From an uncultured Sutterella sp. (GTDB lineage: Bacteria > Pseudomonadota > Gammaproteobacteria > Burkholderiales > Burkholderiaceae_F): a DNA stretch of 64,000 bases. This document shows, in pieces, positions 34,693 to 44,770 of this stretch; the stretch's first letter is position 1, and each line of letters starts with the position of its first letter. The stretch covers positions 1-64,000 of the forward strand of contig CASEFX010000034.1 of the NCBI GenBank assembly GCA_949287305.1. The letters run 5' to 3'. The notes under the pieces are model-generated. The model worked only from the letters and a program-made list of their open reading frames with translations, was not told where the DNA came from and did no database searches. The position numbers and the translations under genes are program-made.

Positions 34693-35883
34693 TCAGAAGA
34701 GAGCGCGGGTCGGCGTCATCTTCGAGCGGTCGAGTTCCTTGGGCGCGACGGTCGCGCCGACGCGCACGCGCTGCATGCCCTCAAAGATCACTTTTTCTCC
34801 CTCGGAGAGACCGCTTCCGATCACCCAGGTCGTCCCGATCGTGCGCAGGGCTTCCACCATGCGCTGCTCGACCTTGTTGTCCTTCGTCACGACGTAGACG
34901 TAGGCATGGCCGAGGTTGTCGCGCATGACGCACTGCTGATCGACCAGAATCGAATTCGGACGCACCCCTTCGGAGAGCTTGGCGCGCACGTACATGCCGG
35001 GCATGAGGAAGCGGTCCGGATTCGGGAAGACGGCACGCAGATTGACCGTGCCCATAGACTCGCTCACCGAGGCGTCCGTGAAGGTGAGCTTCCCTTCGTG
35101 CTCGTAGGTCGTGCCGTCGGAGAGGACGAGCTGCACGCGGGCGCTGCCGTCGGGGTTCGTCTTGAGCGTGCCGTTGGCGATTTCACGGCGAATGCGCATG
35201 AGATCTTCCGAGGTCTGCGTCACGTCGACGTAAATGGGATCGAGCTGATGCACCGTCGTCATCAGCCCGCTGTAGGCCTGCATCAGGGCGCCCTCGGTCA
35301 CTTCGGAGCGGGAGATGCGGCCCGAAATCGGGGAACGGACCTTGGTGTAGTCGAGATTGATCTGCGCCGTGCGGACGGCGGCCTTGCCCGAAAGCACGGC
35401 GGCCTCGGCCGTCTTCTTCGCGGCCTGCGCCGCGTCGTTGCTCTGTTCGGAAACCGCCTTGATCTTCACGAGTTCGGCCGAACGCTTGGCGTCGGCACGG
35501 GCCTGAACGAGCGTGGCCTGCGCCTGCGCGAGCTGCGCCTTGGCCGTTTCGAGCGCGGCCTTGTAGGTGGCGTCGTCAATCTGATAGAGAGGCTGGCCTT
35601 CCTTCACTTCCGCGCCTTCTTCAAAGAGGCGCTTCATCAGAATGCCGCTCACCTGGGGACGCACTTCCGCCACGCGGTAGGCGCTCGTGCGGCCGGAAAG
35701 GGTGCTTTCCATGGCCACGTCGGAAGCCTTGGTGGTGATGACGGTCACTTCCACGGCAGGAGCCGCCGCCTTTGCTGCGGCGGGCGCATCGGCCGCCTGG
35801 GGTTCCTGAGTGCCCGTCAAGAGAGCGCCCGTACCCAAAACGCACACCAAGGCCAACGCCAACTGGCTTTTCTTAGAGAACAT
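34693..35883 (-). CDS. acrA: RND efflux membrane-fusion protein, AcrA type
   Basis: A 396-residue periplasmic adaptor. The N-terminus MFSKKSQLALALVCVLGTGA is a signal sequence, but no lipobox Cys at the cleavage site is seen, so unlike E. coli AcrA it may not be lipidated. HlyD/AcrA elements are GRTSAYRVAEVRPQVSGILM, a coiled-coil hairpin (about 85-165, ALETAKAQLAQAQATL...), the YTKVRSPISGRISRSEVTEG lipoyl return strand and a beta-barrel. The ATG at 35883 was chosen over an upstream TTG. It is the first gene of acrA-acrB-oprM-tetR. Confidence 0.95.
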   Translation of the reverse strand: MFSKKSQLALALVCVLGTGALLTGTQEPQAADAPAAAKAAAPAVEVTVITTKASDVAMESTLSGRTSAYRVAEVRPQVSGILMKRLFEEGAEVKEGQPLYQIDDATYKAALETAKAQLAQAQATLVQARADAKRSAELVKIKAVSEQSNDAAQAAKKTAEAAVLSGKAAVRTAQINLDYTKVRSPISGRISRSEVTEGALMQAYSGLMTTVHQLDPIYVDVTQTSEDLMRIRREIANGTLKTNPDGSARVQLVLSDGTTYEHEGKLTFTDASVSESMGTVNLRAVFPNPDRFLMPGMYVRAKLSEGVRPNSILVDQQCVMRDNLGHAYVYVVTKDNKVEQRMVEALRTIGTTWVIGSGLSEGEKVIFEGMQRVRVGATVAPKELDRSKMTPTRALF

Positions 35884-35926
35884 AAGAGGCTTTTCCTTGT
35901 GTTTTTCTTGTTTATGAAATCTCAAT

Positions 35927-35963
35927 ACTGAATGAACGTTCAGTTTTTGAATGAGCGTTCAGT
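35927..35963 (-). promoter_or_regulatory. Tandem TetR-type operator upstream of acrA
   Basis: ACTGAATGAACGTTCAGT (35927-35944) and TTTGAATGAGCGTTCAGT (35946-35963) are 19 bases apart. Each contains TGAATGA-CGTTCA, and the first has the palindrome TGAACGTTCA. The pair lies just upstream of acrA and next to a GATAAT -10-like element on the minus strand, so a repressor here would block transcription of the efflux operon. Assignment to the TetR protein at the operon end is inference. Confidence 0.75.
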
Positions 35964-36092
35964 ATTATCCACGAATTCTCCCCGCCTTTGGCAAGTTCTA
36001 GGTAAAAAACTTGTATCCTTTTCGGCGTTTTCCCACTAGAATGACTCGCCCTTCAAGGCTCTCCCCATCCCTACTCAGCCCGATGCTTCGTC

Positions 36093-36740
36093 ATGGTTGA
36101 AACGCTTCACCTCCAATATTTTCTCGGGGCGCTCGTCTCCCTCATCGTCATCACGAATCCCCTCTCGAAGCTTCCGCTCTTTGTGAGTCTTACGCAGGGG
36201 ATGTCCGAGGAACGGCGCCGACAGCAGGCCCTCTGGGCGGGCATTTACTCCGCCGCCATCATGCTCGTGAGCCTGCTCGGCGGGAACATGCTCCTCGCCT
36301 TCTTCGGGATCTCGTACGGCGCCATGCGTATCGCGGGCGGGCTCGTCGTCGCGATGATCGGCTATCAGATGCTCTTCGGCGGCAACACCCCCAACAACGC
36401 CCCGATCGTGCGGCGCGACAAGGACGACTACGCCTTCTTCCCGATCGCCATGCCCGGCATCGCGGGTCCGGGGACCATCGCCGTCGTCATCGGCTTTTCC
36501 ACGGAAATCGCCGAACTCAAGGACTACGTGGACCTCGCCGTCGCCTTGGGCTGGACGGCCGCGGCCATCGTCGTCACGGCGTCGGCCTCCTGGGCCGTCA
36601 TGCGCTACTCCGACCTCCTCACGCGCCGACTCGGCCCCTCGGGCACGCTCGTGCTCGGCAAGCTCATGGGCTTCATTCTCATCTGCATCGGTGTGCAGTT
36701 CGTGGGTTCGGGCATCCGAACTTTCATGGCGGGCGCCTGA
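36093..36740 (+). CDS. MarC-family inner membrane protein
   Basis: A 215-residue protein with six predicted helices and the MarC/UPF0056 pattern FLGALVSLIVITNPLSKLPLF, then FFGISYGAMRIAGGLVVAMIGYQML, then FPIAMPGIAGPGTIAVVIGF. Its function is not established; the older link to multiple antibiotic resistance is disputed. It is divergent from the acrA operon, with a 209-base gap. A second paralogue lies at 55899-56546. Confidence 0.9.
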   Translation: MVETLHLQYFLGALVSLIVITNPLSKLPLFVSLTQGMSEERRRQQALWAGIYSAAIMLVSLLGGNMLLAFFGISYGAMRIAGGLVVAMIGYQMLFGGNTPNNAPIVRRDKDDYAFFPIAMPGIAGPGTIAVVIGFSTEIAELKDYVDLAVALGWTAAAIVVTASASWAVMRYSDLLTRRLGPSGTLVLGKLMGFILICIGVQFVGSGIRTFMAGA

Positions 36741-36751
36741 GACGCCCAATG

Positions 36752-36774
36752 AAAAAGGGAGCCCGAAGGCTCCC
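36752..36774 (-). terminator. Intrinsic terminator of glmS
   Basis: On the minus strand GGGAGCC-TTCG-GGCTCCC is followed by TTTTTC. It lies 36 bases beyond the glmS stop and may also receive the convergent marC transcript. Confidence 0.8.
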
Positions 36775-36809
36775 CTGAGGCATGGGGCGCAACGCGCCGA
36801 ACGGCCTCC

Positions 36810-38648
36810 TTATTCCGTCGTCACGCTCTTGGCGAGGTTGCGGGGCTTGTCGACGTCGGTTCCGCGCTGCAACGCCGTGTGATAGGCGAGAAGCTGGAGC
36901 GGCACGACGTGGAGCACCGGCGAGAGTCGGCCGTAGTTTTCGGGCAGACGAATGACGTGCACGCCCTCCTTGGCCTCGATCTGCGAATCGCCGTCGGCAA
37001 AGACGTAGAGCTCCCCGCCGCGCGCACGCACTTCCTGCATGTTGCTCTTGAGTTTTTCAAGCAGTTCGTCGTTGGGCGCCACCGTCACGACGGGCATTTC
37101 CTTGTCGACGAGCGCAAGCGGCCCGTGCTTGAGTTCGCCCGCGGGATAGGCTTCCGCGTGGATGTAGCTGATTTCCTTGAGCTTGAGCGCGCCTTCGAGG
37201 GCGATCGGATAGTGCATGCCGCGCCCGAGGAAGAGAGCGTGGGGCTTGGAGGCGAAATGTTCCGCCCAGGCCATCACCTGCGGTTCGAGAGCGAGCACCG
37301 CGCCGAGCGCCGTCGGGATGTGGCGCAGACGCTTCAATTCCTCATCCTCCGTCTTGGCGTCGAGGCGGTCGTTCACCTTGGCGAGCGTAAGGGCGAGCAG
37401 ATAGAGGGCCGTCAACTGCGTCGTGAAAGCCTTGGTCGAGGCGACGCCCACTTCCACGCCCGCGCGCGTCACGTAGGCGAGTTCGCACTCGGTGACCATC
37501 ATGGAGGTGGCCACGTTGCAGATGGTGAGGGTCTTCTTCATGCCGAGCTCGTCGCGGGCGTGTCGCAGAGCGGCGAGCGTATCCGCGGTCTCGCCCGACT
37601 GCGAAATCGTCACGACGAGCGTGTCGGGATCGGGCACCGAGGGACGATAGCGGTATTCGCTCGCGATTTCGACGTCGCAGGGAAGCTGCGCGAGCTCTTC
37701 GATCCAGTACTTGGCCGTGAGCGCCGCATAGTAGGACGTGCCGCAGGCAAGGAAGAGGAGCCGGCGGACTTCGGGGAAGATCGCCTCGGCCTTTTCGCCG
37801 AAAAGACGCGGCGTCACGCCCATCACGCCTTCGAGCGTGTCGGCGATGGCGCGCGGCTGTTCGAAGATTTCCTTCTGCATGTAGTGACGATAGGGCCCGA
37901 GCTCCACGGCGCCCGAGTATGCGTGCACGACCTTGACCGGACGGTCGGCGGGCGCGTAGCCGCCTTCTTCCGTACGGCGGAACACCCGCCAGGAGTCGAT
38001 CGTGATTTCGCCCACGTCGCCCTCTTCGAGGTAGACGAAGCGGTCCGTGATGCCGGCGACGGCCATGGCGTCCGAGGCGGCGAAGTTTTCCCCTTCACCG
38101 AGTCCGAGCACCAGGGGCGAACCCTGACGGGCCACGACGACGTGACCGGGTTCCTTGGCGTCCATCACGGCGATGGCGTAGCTGCCGCGCAGCTGCGGCA
38201 GGGCGGCCATCACGCCGTCGAGAAGCGAGGGGGCGGACTTCACCTTCTCGTGAATGTAGTGCGTCAGGACCTCGGTGTCGGTCTGACTCTGGAATTCATA
38301 GCCCTTTTCGAGAAGTTCCGCGCGCAGTTCCTCGTAGTTTTCGATGATGCCGTTGTGAACGAGCGCGATGCGGTTTCCGGAAAAATGCGGGTGCGCGTTG
38401 CAGACGGCCGGAGCGCCGTGCGTCGCCCAGCGCGTGTGAGCGATCCCCGTGGTGCCCGTGAGCGCTTCCTTACGGATCTGTTCGGTGAGTTCCTTCACGC
38501 GGGCCACGCTGCGGGCGCGCCGCAGACCGCCTTCGTAGAGAACGGCCACGCCGCAGGAGTCATAGCCGCGGTATTCCAAACGGCGAAGCCCCTCCACGAG
38601 CGTGGGAACGATGTCGCGGCGACTCGCCGCAGCCACAATGCCGCACAT
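36810..38648 (-). CDS. glmS: Glutamine--fructose-6-phosphate aminotransferase
   Basis: A 612-residue enzyme making glucosamine-6-phosphate, the first step toward UDP-GlcNAc for peptidoglycan and LPS. The N-terminal glutamine amidotransferase begins with the catalytic Cys2 (MCGIVAA) and contains [10 protein letters not shown] and [10 protein letters not shown]. Two SIS sugar-isomerase domains follow ([16 protein letters not shown]...; [37 protein letters not shown]). The protein ends NLAKSVTTE, the usual C-terminal cap. It follows glmU by 12 bases, so the two successive pathway enzymes are co-transcribed. Confidence 0.98.
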   Translation of the reverse strand: MCGIVAAASRRDIVPTLVEGLRRLEYRGYDSCGVAVLYEGGLRRARSVARVKELTEQIRKEALTGTTGIAHTRWATHGAPAVCNAHPHFSGNRIALVHNGIIENYEELRAELLEKGYEFQSQTDTEVLTHYIHEKVKSAPSLLDGVMAALPQLRGSYAIAVMDAKEPGHVVVARQGSPLVLGLGEGENFAASDAMAVAGITDRFVYLEEGDVGEITIDSWRVFRRTEEGGYAPADRPVKVVHAYSGAVELGPYRHYMQKEIFEQPRAIADTLEGVMGVTPRLFGEKAEAIFPEVRRLLFLACGTSYYAALTAKYWIEELAQLPCDVEIASEYRYRPSVPDPDTLVVTISQSGETADTLAALRHARDELGMKKTLTICNVATSMMVTECELAYVTRAGVEVGVASTKAFTTQLTALYLLALTLAKVNDRLDAKTEDEELKRLRHIPTALGAVLALEPQVMAWAEHFASKPHALFLGRGMHYPIALEGALKLKEISYIHAEAYPAGELKHGPLALVDKEMPVVTVAPNDELLEKLKSNMQEVRARGGELYVFADGDSQIEAKEGVHVIRLPENYGRLSPVLHVVPLQLLAYHTALQRGTDVDKPRNLAKSVTTE

Positions 38649-38660
38649 AATTGCGTCTCC

Positions 38661-40025
38661 TTATTCCTTTTTCTTCGGGCGAACCCAGTGTTCCACCGTC
38701 ATCTGACGGGCGCGCGAAAGGGTGAGCTTTCCTTCCGGCGCGTTGCGCGTGAGCGTCGTCCCGGCCCCGAGCGTAGCGCCGGCGCCCACCGTGACGGGCG
38801 CCACAAGCTGCGTGTCCGAACCGATGAAGGCGTCGTCGCCGATCACGGTCTTGAATTTGTTGACCCCGTCGTAGTTGCAGGTGATCGTCCCCGCGCCGAT
38901 GTTCACGCGCGCGCCCACTTCGGCGTCCCCCACGTAGGAGAGATGGTTGATCTTGCTTTGCAGACCGACGGAAGACTTCTTGATTTCAACGAAGTTGCCG
39001 ATGTGATTTTCTCCGGCGAGCCGCGCACCCGGACGAAGGCGGCTGTAGGGACCCACGCGGGAGTCTTCGCCCACTTCGGCGCCGTCGCTGTGCGTAAAGG
39101 GAAGAATCTCGGTCCCGCGGCGCACGACCGTGTCCTTGAGAACGCAGTAGGCGCCCACGCGAACCTTGTCTTCGAGCACGACGTCGCCCTCGAAAACGCA
39201 GCCGACGTCGATTTCCACGTCGCGGCCGCAGGTGAGGCGTCCGCGGATGTCGATGCGTTCGGGATCGAGGAGCGTCACCCCGTCTTCGAGGAGCCGATGC
39301 GCCTGCGCGCGCTGCCACATGCGCTCGAGTCGGGCGAGCTGAACCTTGGAGTTCACGCCCTCCACTTCATAGACGTGGCGCGGATGAACGGTGGAGATCG
39401 TGGCGTTTTCCGCCGCGGCGAGACCGATCACGTCCGTCAGGTAGTATTCGCCCTGGGCGTTCTCGTTGGAGAGGTTCGAGAGCCAGCGCTCAAGACGGTC
39501 GGTGGGCAGAACCATGATGCCCGTGTTCACCTCGCGGATGGCCTTTTCCTGAACCGTGGCGTCCTTTTCCTCCACGATGGCCGTGACGCGTCCGAATTCG
39601 TCGCGCACGATGCGGCCGTACCCCGTCGGATCGGGAAGCTCCACCGTCAGCAGGACCAGGTCCTGTCCGGAAGCCTCCTCCTGCATCGCGGCGATCGTTT
39701 CGCGCGAGAGAAGCGGCACGTCGCCGAGGCACACCAACGTCTTCGGGTCCGACGGATCCAGACTGTCGAAGGCCACCTTGAGGGCGTGCCCGGTGCCGAG
39801 CTGAGGCTCCTGCAGGGCGAAGGTCACGTCGTCGCGCCCGCCGAAGCGGGCCTTCACGTCTTCGGCTCGATGGCCCACGACCACGACGCGGGGAGACGAG
39901 GAAAAACCGGACGTCGCTTCCAGCACGTGCTCGAGCATGGGACGGCCCGCAAGCGGCTGCAGCACCTTCGGCAATACGGAATGCATGCGCTTTCCCATGC
40001 CGGCGGCGAGAATCACGATGTTCAT
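38661..40025 (-). CDS. glmU: Bifunctional N-acetylglucosamine-1-phosphate uridyltransferase / glucosamine-1-phosphate acetyltransferase
   Basis: A 454-residue bifunctional enzyme that finishes UDP-GlcNAc synthesis. The N-terminal pyrophosphorylase has [29 protein letters not shown], and the C-terminal left-handed beta-helix acetyltransferase carries hexapeptide repeats ([18 protein letters not shown]..., ICNYDG-type [44 protein letters not shown]). Length is the family norm. It is the first gene of glmU-glmS. Confidence 0.98.
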   Translation of the reverse strand: MNIVILAAGMGKRMHSVLPKVLQPLAGRPMLEHVLEATSGFSSSPRVVVVGHRAEDVKARFGGRDDVTFALQEPQLGTGHALKVAFDSLDPSDPKTLVCLGDVPLLSRETIAAMQEEASGQDLVLLTVELPDPTGYGRIVRDEFGRVTAIVEEKDATVQEKAIREVNTGIMVLPTDRLERWLSNLSNENAQGEYYLTDVIGLAAAENATISTVHPRHVYEVEGVNSKVQLARLERMWQRAQAHRLLEDGVTLLDPERIDIRGRLTCGRDVEIDVGCVFEGDVVLEDKVRVGAYCVLKDTVVRRGTEILPFTHSDGAEVGEDSRVGPYSRLRPGARLAGENHIGNFVEIKKSSVGLQSKINHLSYVGDAEVGARVNIGAGTITCNYDGVNKFKTVIGDDAFIGSDTQLVAPVTVGAGATLGAGTTLTRNAPEGKLTLSRARQMTVEHWVRPKKKE

Positions 40026-40174
40026 GAAATGCTCCGAAAACTCCCTCGCGATCGCGCCGATCGGCGGACGGGGGATCCGTTCTTGTGTCGGAAGGGCATT
40101 TTATCAGAGGGCGCCCCCGCACCCTTCGGGGCTTTCCGCGGGGTCATCCCTTGTTACAAAGGGTCCCCGAAAAC

Positions 40175-40210
40175 GGAAAGACCCGGCACCGAGCGGATCG
40201 GTTCCGGGTC
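40175..40210 (-). terminator. Intrinsic terminator after the Tim44-domain gene
   Basis: On the minus strand GACCCGGAACCGA pairs with TCGGTGCCGGGTC around TCCGC and is followed by TTTCCGTTTT. It lies about 25 bases beyond the stop of the gene at 40235-41236. Confidence 0.75.
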
Positions 40211-40234
40211 CTTTACGGGAAAAAGACGTCAGGC

Positions 40235-41236
40235 TCAGGCCTTGCCGGACACGCCGGCGAGCAGCCAGCCGCCTTCCTTGTTCACGGGCTTCGTGAGGAT
40301 CCAGTCGTCGTCGACGATTTCTTCCTCACCGCTCACGGAGAGCTTCCCGGTGAAGTGCACGACGGCCACGTACTCTTCGCCCTGCTGGGCGATGCCCACG
40401 AGCTGATTGTCGAGCTGCAGAACGGTCGTTTCGTAGTTCTGCGCGCCGCGCTCGCGCAGGGCGTGCGTGATCTCGATGAAGAGATCCTGCGTCGTGAAGT
40501 CGGAGAGTTCAATCACGTTGCCCGTGTCCCAGGCCTTCTGGAACTTCACGAAGTTTTCCTTCGCCACGCGCAGGAAGGCTTCGCGGTCAAAGTCGTCGGG
40601 CGTGATGTCGGCCGTGCCGGCGTCCGCGGCGGCCGCCTCTTCGGGGGCAGCGCCGAAGCGGCCCGAGCGGAATTCATCCATCACGCTGCCGCGGCGAACG
40701 GGCTCTTCGCGCATCGGTTCGACGGGCGAAGAACGAAGCGGTTCGGAGGCGCGTTCGGGTTCGGCGGGGCGCACGGGTTCGCGGGGCATTTCCACCGAAG
40801 CGCCGCGAACAGTGGCCGTCTTGCGGCCGAGGAAGGCGCCGAGCAGGAAGCGGATGGCGAAGAACGCCACCACGGCGAGAATCGCCCCCATCACAAGGCT
40901 CGCCATTTCGGCGCCGCCGAGTCCGAGCATGGAGAGCAGGGCGGAAATCCCCAGCGCGGCGGCAAGGCCGGTGAGGACGCTGCGCATCATGGAGGGACGC
41001 TGCTGCGGAGCCTGCTGCGGACGCGTCTGCTGTTGCTGCTGTTGCTGACGGGCCTGATTCGCACGCTGCTGCACCCCCGGCGTCGAGGGAGCGGCCTTTT
41101 GCGAGAAGGTCGGAGCGGAACGCCCGAAACTGCCGCCACCGCCAAAACGGCGGGCGGCATCGGCATCCACGGAGGCGGTCATCAGACCGAGACAAAGAAC
41201 GAAAGCGGCCAGAAAGTTTTTCACGGTTCGGTTCAC
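40235..41236 (-). CDS. Tim44-domain membrane protein
   Basis: A 333-residue protein with a signal or anchor N-terminus (about 5-26), a low-complexity Gly/Gln region (RQQQQQQQTRPQQAPQQRP at about 63-82), one or two hydrophobic helices (about 88-135), an acidic/Arg-rich linker, and a C-terminal Tim44-like domain (about 215-330: FLRVAKENFVKFQKAWDTGN...FTTQDLFIEITHAL...VVHFTGKLSV...DDWILTKPV). Bacterial Tim44-like proteins have an unclear role, perhaps in envelope assembly. The GTG at 41236 has no clear ribosome binding site; a GTG four codons later is possible. Confidence 0.82.
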   Translation of the reverse strand: MNRTVKNFLAAFVLCLGLMTASVDADAARRFGGGGSFGRSAPTFSQKAAPSTPGVQQRANQARQQQQQQQTRPQQAPQQRPSMMRSVLTGLAAALGISALLSMLGLGGAEMASLVMGAILAVVAFFAIRFLLGAFLGRKTATVRGASVEMPREPVRPAEPERASEPLRSSPVEPMREEPVRRGSVMDEFRSGRFGAAPEEAAAADAGTADITPDDFDREAFLRVAKENFVKFQKAWDTGNVIELSDFTTQDLFIEITHALRERGAQNYETTVLQLDNQLVGIAQQGEEYVAVVHFTGKLSVSGEEEIVDDDWILTKPVNKEGGWLLAGVSGKA

Positions 41237-41316
41237 GTATCAGTAACGGTGAAGAAAGGGTCCGCCGAAGCGGACCGGGAATGCTGATGGTAAACGATCT
41301 CGTCGGCCCCGCCCGT

Positions 41317-42099
41317 TCAGGAGGCCGAAGATTTCGTACCAATATGCAAAGCGCAGATGCCGAAGGTGAAGTTCTCGTAGGTCACCTTGGCAAACCCCGC
41401 CGTACGCATCATGCCCGCGAAGGTCTCCTGATCGGGATGCATGCGGATGGATTCGGCGAGATAGCGGTAGGAATCGGCGTCTCCCGCAATCATTTTGCCC
41501 AACCGCGGCATGACGCAGAAGGAGTAGAAGTCGTAGAAGGGGCGGATGATCTTCCAGCAGCGGGAGAATTCGAGCACGAGAAGACGGCCGGCCGGCTTGA
41601 GGACGCGGTGCATTTCCGAGAGCGCCCGATCCTTGTGCGTCATGTTGCGCACGCCGAACGAAACCGTCACCACGTCGAAGGTGTTGTCGGCGAAGGGAAG
41701 CGCTTCGGCGTCGGCTTCCACGACGGGCGAAGGCAGACCCGCTTCGCGCAGGCGCTTGGCGCCGATGGCGAGCATTTCATGGTTGATGTCGCTCGCCGTC
41801 ACGTTCCCGGCGCCGGCGCTCTTGGCGAACTTCAGGGCGAGGTCCCCCGTGCCGCTCGCGATGTCGAGCACCTTCATGCCCGGCTGCACCGCGGCGCGGC
41901 GCACGCAGACGAACTTCCACCAACGGTGAAAGCCCCAGCTCAGTACGTCGTTCATGACGTCGTACTTGGCGGCGACGCTGTCGAACACCTCGCGGACCTG
42001 ATCGGCTTTCTTGTTCTCTTCGACGAGCTGATAGCCGAAGTCAATCTTGTGGGAGGCGTTTTCCTCTTGCGTTTTTTCCGAAATCTTTTCGTTGGACAT
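41317..42099 (-). CDS. ubiE: Ubiquinone/menaquinone biosynthesis C-methyltransferase UbiE
   Basis: A 260-residue SAM-dependent enzyme that methylates demethylmenaquinone and a ubiquinone precursor. It shows [24 protein letters not shown], the SAM motif [50 protein letters not shown] and the C-terminal [13 protein letters not shown], all diagnostic. Its product supplies the quinol pool used by the bd oxidase in this window. The ATG at 42099 is preferred over a GTG two codons upstream. Confidence 0.97.
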   Translation of the reverse strand: MSNEKISEKTQEENASHKIDFGYQLVEENKKADQVREVFDSVAAKYDVMNDVLSWGFHRWWKFVCVRRAAVQPGMKVLDIASGTGDLALKFAKSAGAGNVTASDINHEMLAIGAKRLREAGLPSPVVEADAEALPFADNTFDVVTVSFGVRNMTHKDRALSEMHRVLKPAGRLLVLEFSRCWKIIRPFYDFYSFCVMPRLGKMIAGDADSYRYLAESIRMHPDQETFAGMMRTAGFAKVTYENFTFGICALHIGTKSSAS

Positions 42100-42111
42100 C
42101 TTCACTGGCTC

Positions 42112-42522
42112 TCAGGCGTGCGAACAGGTATGACGGGGCTTGGGCTGGAAAGGCGCGTTGGCGGGGTCGTTCGGGTCGCGCGAGGCGCCCTTTTCCTTCA
42201 GGGCCTGAAGGTACTCTTCCCAAAGCCGGTCGTGTTCCGTCACGAGACGGCGCAGATAATCCCAGCTGTAGAGACCGCTGTCGTGACCGTCGGAAAAAAC
42301 GAGCTTCAGGGCGTAGAGGCCCACCGGCTCGACCCCTTCGATGCGGACGTCGGCCTTGCCGACCTGCAGCACGGCCTCGTCGGGCGTATGCCCCTGCACC
42401 TCGGCCGAAGGGGAATGAACACGAAGAAATTCAGCGCTCAGTACGACCGGCGCTTCGCCGGGATAGGTCAACTCCATCCGGGTCCCGTTCTGGGAGACCG
42501 TTACGGATTCGGGAACCAGCAT
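42112..42522 (-). CDS. DUF971 protein
   Basis: A 136-residue protein with the DUF971 (gamma-butyrobetaine hydroxylase N-terminal-like) pattern: LTYPGEAPVVLSAEFLRVHSPSAEVQGHTP...RIEGVEPVGLYALKLVFSDGHDSGLYSWDYLRRL. The domain binds iron-sulfur or zinc in some relatives; its function is unknown. It lies 12 bases upstream of ubiE, and such pairing is common in betaproteobacteria, suggesting co-transcription. Confidence 0.9.
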   Translation of the reverse strand: MLVPESVTVSQNGTRMELTYPGEAPVVLSAEFLRVHSPSAEVQGHTPDEAVLQVGKADVRIEGVEPVGLYALKLVFSDGHDSGLYSWDYLRRLVTEHDRLWEEYLQALKEKGASRDPNDPANAPFQPKPRHTCSHA

Positions 42523-42609
42523 GCTTTCACCCCGCTAAAAAACAAAAACCCGACACCGCACTCGGCGCCGGGACAGCTTCTCCGAATCAGAACTCGAGAC
42601 GGATCGAAA

Positions 42610-42684
42610 TGGTCCCCACGACAGGAATCGAACCTGTAACGCGGCCTTCGGAGGGCCGCATGATATCCATTTCACCACGTGGAG
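42610..42684 (-). tRNA. tRNA-Arg (anticodon CCG)
   Basis: A 75-nt tRNA on the minus strand. The acceptor CTCCACG pairs with CGTGGGG (one T-G), the anticodon arm is CGGCC-CTCCGAA-GGCCG giving anticodon CCG, the T loop is TTCGATT and CCA is encoded. It reads the CGG codon, useful in this GC-rich genome. Confidence 0.97.
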
Positions 42685-42746
42685 AGGAGGTGAATTATAG
42701 CGAAAAGTCCGCTTTTGACGCAAAGCTTTCCAATCTTTTCGGCCGC

Positions 42747-44756
42747 TCAGACTTCCGCGGGATCCACTTCGAGCGTCCACTGCACGCCCGCGGGGACGCG
42801 GAAGGTCGACTGCCAGGCGCGAAGGAAACGGTTGAGGGCCGGGCGGTCGTCGCACTCGACGAGAAGCTGCGCGCGCTCCAATTCTTTGAGGCGCACGATG
42901 TTCATGGGAACCGGATCGTAGATGCGCACTGCGTCTCCCTCGAGAGCGTGTCCCGCCTCGGCCGCGTCTTCGAGGAACCGAAGCGACTGCGCGAGCGTGG
43001 GCGCCTGCGCCGTAAGGAGGGCCTGGTGCGTGAAGGGAACGAGAAAGTTCTCCCGCCGCACGTCGAGGAGCGCATCGGCAAACAGTCGGTAGTCCTGTTT
43101 GGCGAGCGCCTCGAAGAAGGGATCCGTCGCAAAGCGCGTCTGAATCACCACGCGGCCGGCTTCGCCGTGACGGCCGGCGCGGCCGGCCACCTGCATGAGG
43201 GTCGCAAAGAGCATTTCCCTTGCGCGCGTCGCGGGACTCAAAAGCTGAGCGTCGGCGTTGAGGATCACGACGAGGCCCACGTTGCGAAAATCGTGCCCCT
43301 TGGCGACCATCTGCGTTCCGACGAGAATGTCCACCTCGCCCGCATGCACCTTGGCGAAGGCCTCCTCGGCCTCGTGCTTTCGCGAGACGCTGTCGCGGTC
43401 GATGCGCAGGACGCGTTTTCCGGGAAAGCGGATCTCGAGCTCCTCGAAGATTCTCTCCGTTCCGCTGCCCCGAGGCAGGATGTCGACGTTTCCACAGACG
43501 GGACAGGCTTCGGGAACTTGGGTGCGCCAACCGCAGTGGTGACAGACAAGCGAGCGGTCGCTCTTGTGAAAAACCGTGAAGGTGGAGCAGTGCCGGCACG
43601 TACTCACCCAATTGCAGCTCGGACAGCTCAGAACCTGCGCGTAGCCGCGGCGGTTGATGAAGACGAGCACCTGCCGTCCCGCCTCGAGCACCTTCGTCAT
43701 GGCGGAGACGGTGAAGTCGGTGAGCGAGCGACGGGAGCCCTTCTCCGGCGGATCCGTGAGCGTGACCTCGGGCAAGACGGCGCGGCCCGACGCGCGGTGC
43801 GCCATGGTGAGAAGTCTGTACTGTCCCGCCGAAGCCTTCATCCACGACTCCAGCGACGGCGTGGCAGAGCCGAGCAGTACGGGAACGTCGTTGGCCTTTC
43901 CCCGCCAGACGGCGAGGTCGCGCGCCGAAAAGCGCAGGCCGTCCCCCGCCTTGTAGGAGCCGTCGTGCTCCTCGTCCACGATAACGAGGGCGAGGTGCTT
44001 GAAGCTTGCAAAAACGGCGGTGCGGGTGCCTACGAGAATGTCGGCGCGCCCTTCATGGACGGCGAGCCAGTTGCGCGCCCGCTCTCCGTCGGAGAGTTCG
44101 GAGTGCAACACGGCCACGGTTCGCTCGGGAAAGCGGCTCCGAATCCGGTCCACAGACTGCGGCGTCAGATTGATTTCGGGGACGAGAAAGAGAATCTGTC
44201 CGTCTTCTTTGCGGCGAAGCGTCTCCTCCATCCACCGCAGATACACCTCGGTTTTGCCCGATCCCGTGACGCCGAAGAGAAGGAAGGTTTCAAAGTGCTC
44301 GGCCCGATTCAGAGCGTCGAGCACCGTTTTCTGCTCGTCGTTCAATTCCGGCACCGCCACCGCACGACCGCCTCTTTCGAGGGGTTTTCTCATCCTTTCC
44401 ATCACGGCGGCCTGGCGCTTTCCGGGCGCGCGCTTCAGGAAAAGGGGCAGGCCCGAGAGCGCGGCCTCCCCCCAGGAGCGCTGGTAGTAGCCCGCCGCAA
44501 AACGCGTGAGGCGCAGCCATTCGCCGGGCAGGGGAGGCATGTCGTTCAGGACGGCCGTGACGCTTCGCAGACGGTTCTCCGCAATCTCCGACCCCCGCAC
44601 GAGGTTCACGACGATCCCGACCACGCGGCGTCGGCCGAGCGTGACGAGCACTCGGTCTCCGAGCGCGACGAGCATGTCCTCGGGAACCTTGTAGTCGAGT
44701 TCCCCGAGGGTGGGCACGTCGACGATCACCTTGGCGATCAGGTCGTTGCTTTTCAT
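42747..44756 (-). CDS. priA: Primosomal protein N' (replication restart helicase PriA)
   Basis: A 669-residue 3'-5' DNA helicase that reloads the replisome at stalled forks. The N-terminal DNA-binding region is followed by Walker A GVTGSGKTEVY, motif II DEEHDGSYK, LLGSATPSLES, and eight zinc-binding cysteines (CPSCNWVSTCRHC, CHHCGWRTQVPEACPVCGN). Helicase motifs V-VI follow (ILVGTQMVAKGHDF, QVAGRAGRHGEAG). The length is slightly shorter than E. coli PriA (732). A DnaA box lies just before its start codon. Confidence 0.97.
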   Translation of the reverse strand: MKSNDLIAKVIVDVPTLGELDYKVPEDMLVALGDRVLVTLGRRRVVGIVVNLVRGSEIAENRLRSVTAVLNDMPPLPGEWLRLTRFAAGYYQRSWGEAALSGLPLFLKRAPGKRQAAVMERMRKPLERGGRAVAVPELNDEQKTVLDALNRAEHFETFLLFGVTGSGKTEVYLRWMEETLRRKEDGQILFLVPEINLTPQSVDRIRSRFPERTVAVLHSELSDGERARNWLAVHEGRADILVGTRTAVFASFKHLALVIVDEEHDGSYKAGDGLRFSARDLAVWRGKANDVPVLLGSATPSLESWMKASAGQYRLLTMAHRASGRAVLPEVTLTDPPEKGSRRSLTDFTVSAMTKVLEAGRQVLVFINRRGYAQVLSCPSCNWVSTCRHCSTFTVFHKSDRSLVCHHCGWRTQVPEACPVCGNVDILPRGSGTERIFEELEIRFPGKRVLRIDRDSVSRKHEAEEAFAKVHAGEVDILVGTQMVAKGHDFRNVGLVVILNADAQLLSPATRAREMLFATLMQVAGRAGRHGEAGRVVIQTRFATDPFFEALAKQDYRLFADALLDVRRENFLVPFTHQALLTAQAPTLAQSLRFLEDAAEAGHALEGDAVRIYDPVPMNIVRLKELERAQLLVECDDRPALNRFLRAWQSTFRVPAGVQWTLEVDPAEV

Positions 44757-44770
44757 GGCTCCTCAGTGGT

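Noticed and set aside
36879..40406. A very long open frame (about 1175 codons) antisense to glmS and glmU
   Set aside because: It is a codon-bias shadow: high-GC genes leave long open frames on the opposite strand. Its translation is Arg/His/Asp-rich without any domain, while glmS and glmU are complete on the other strand.
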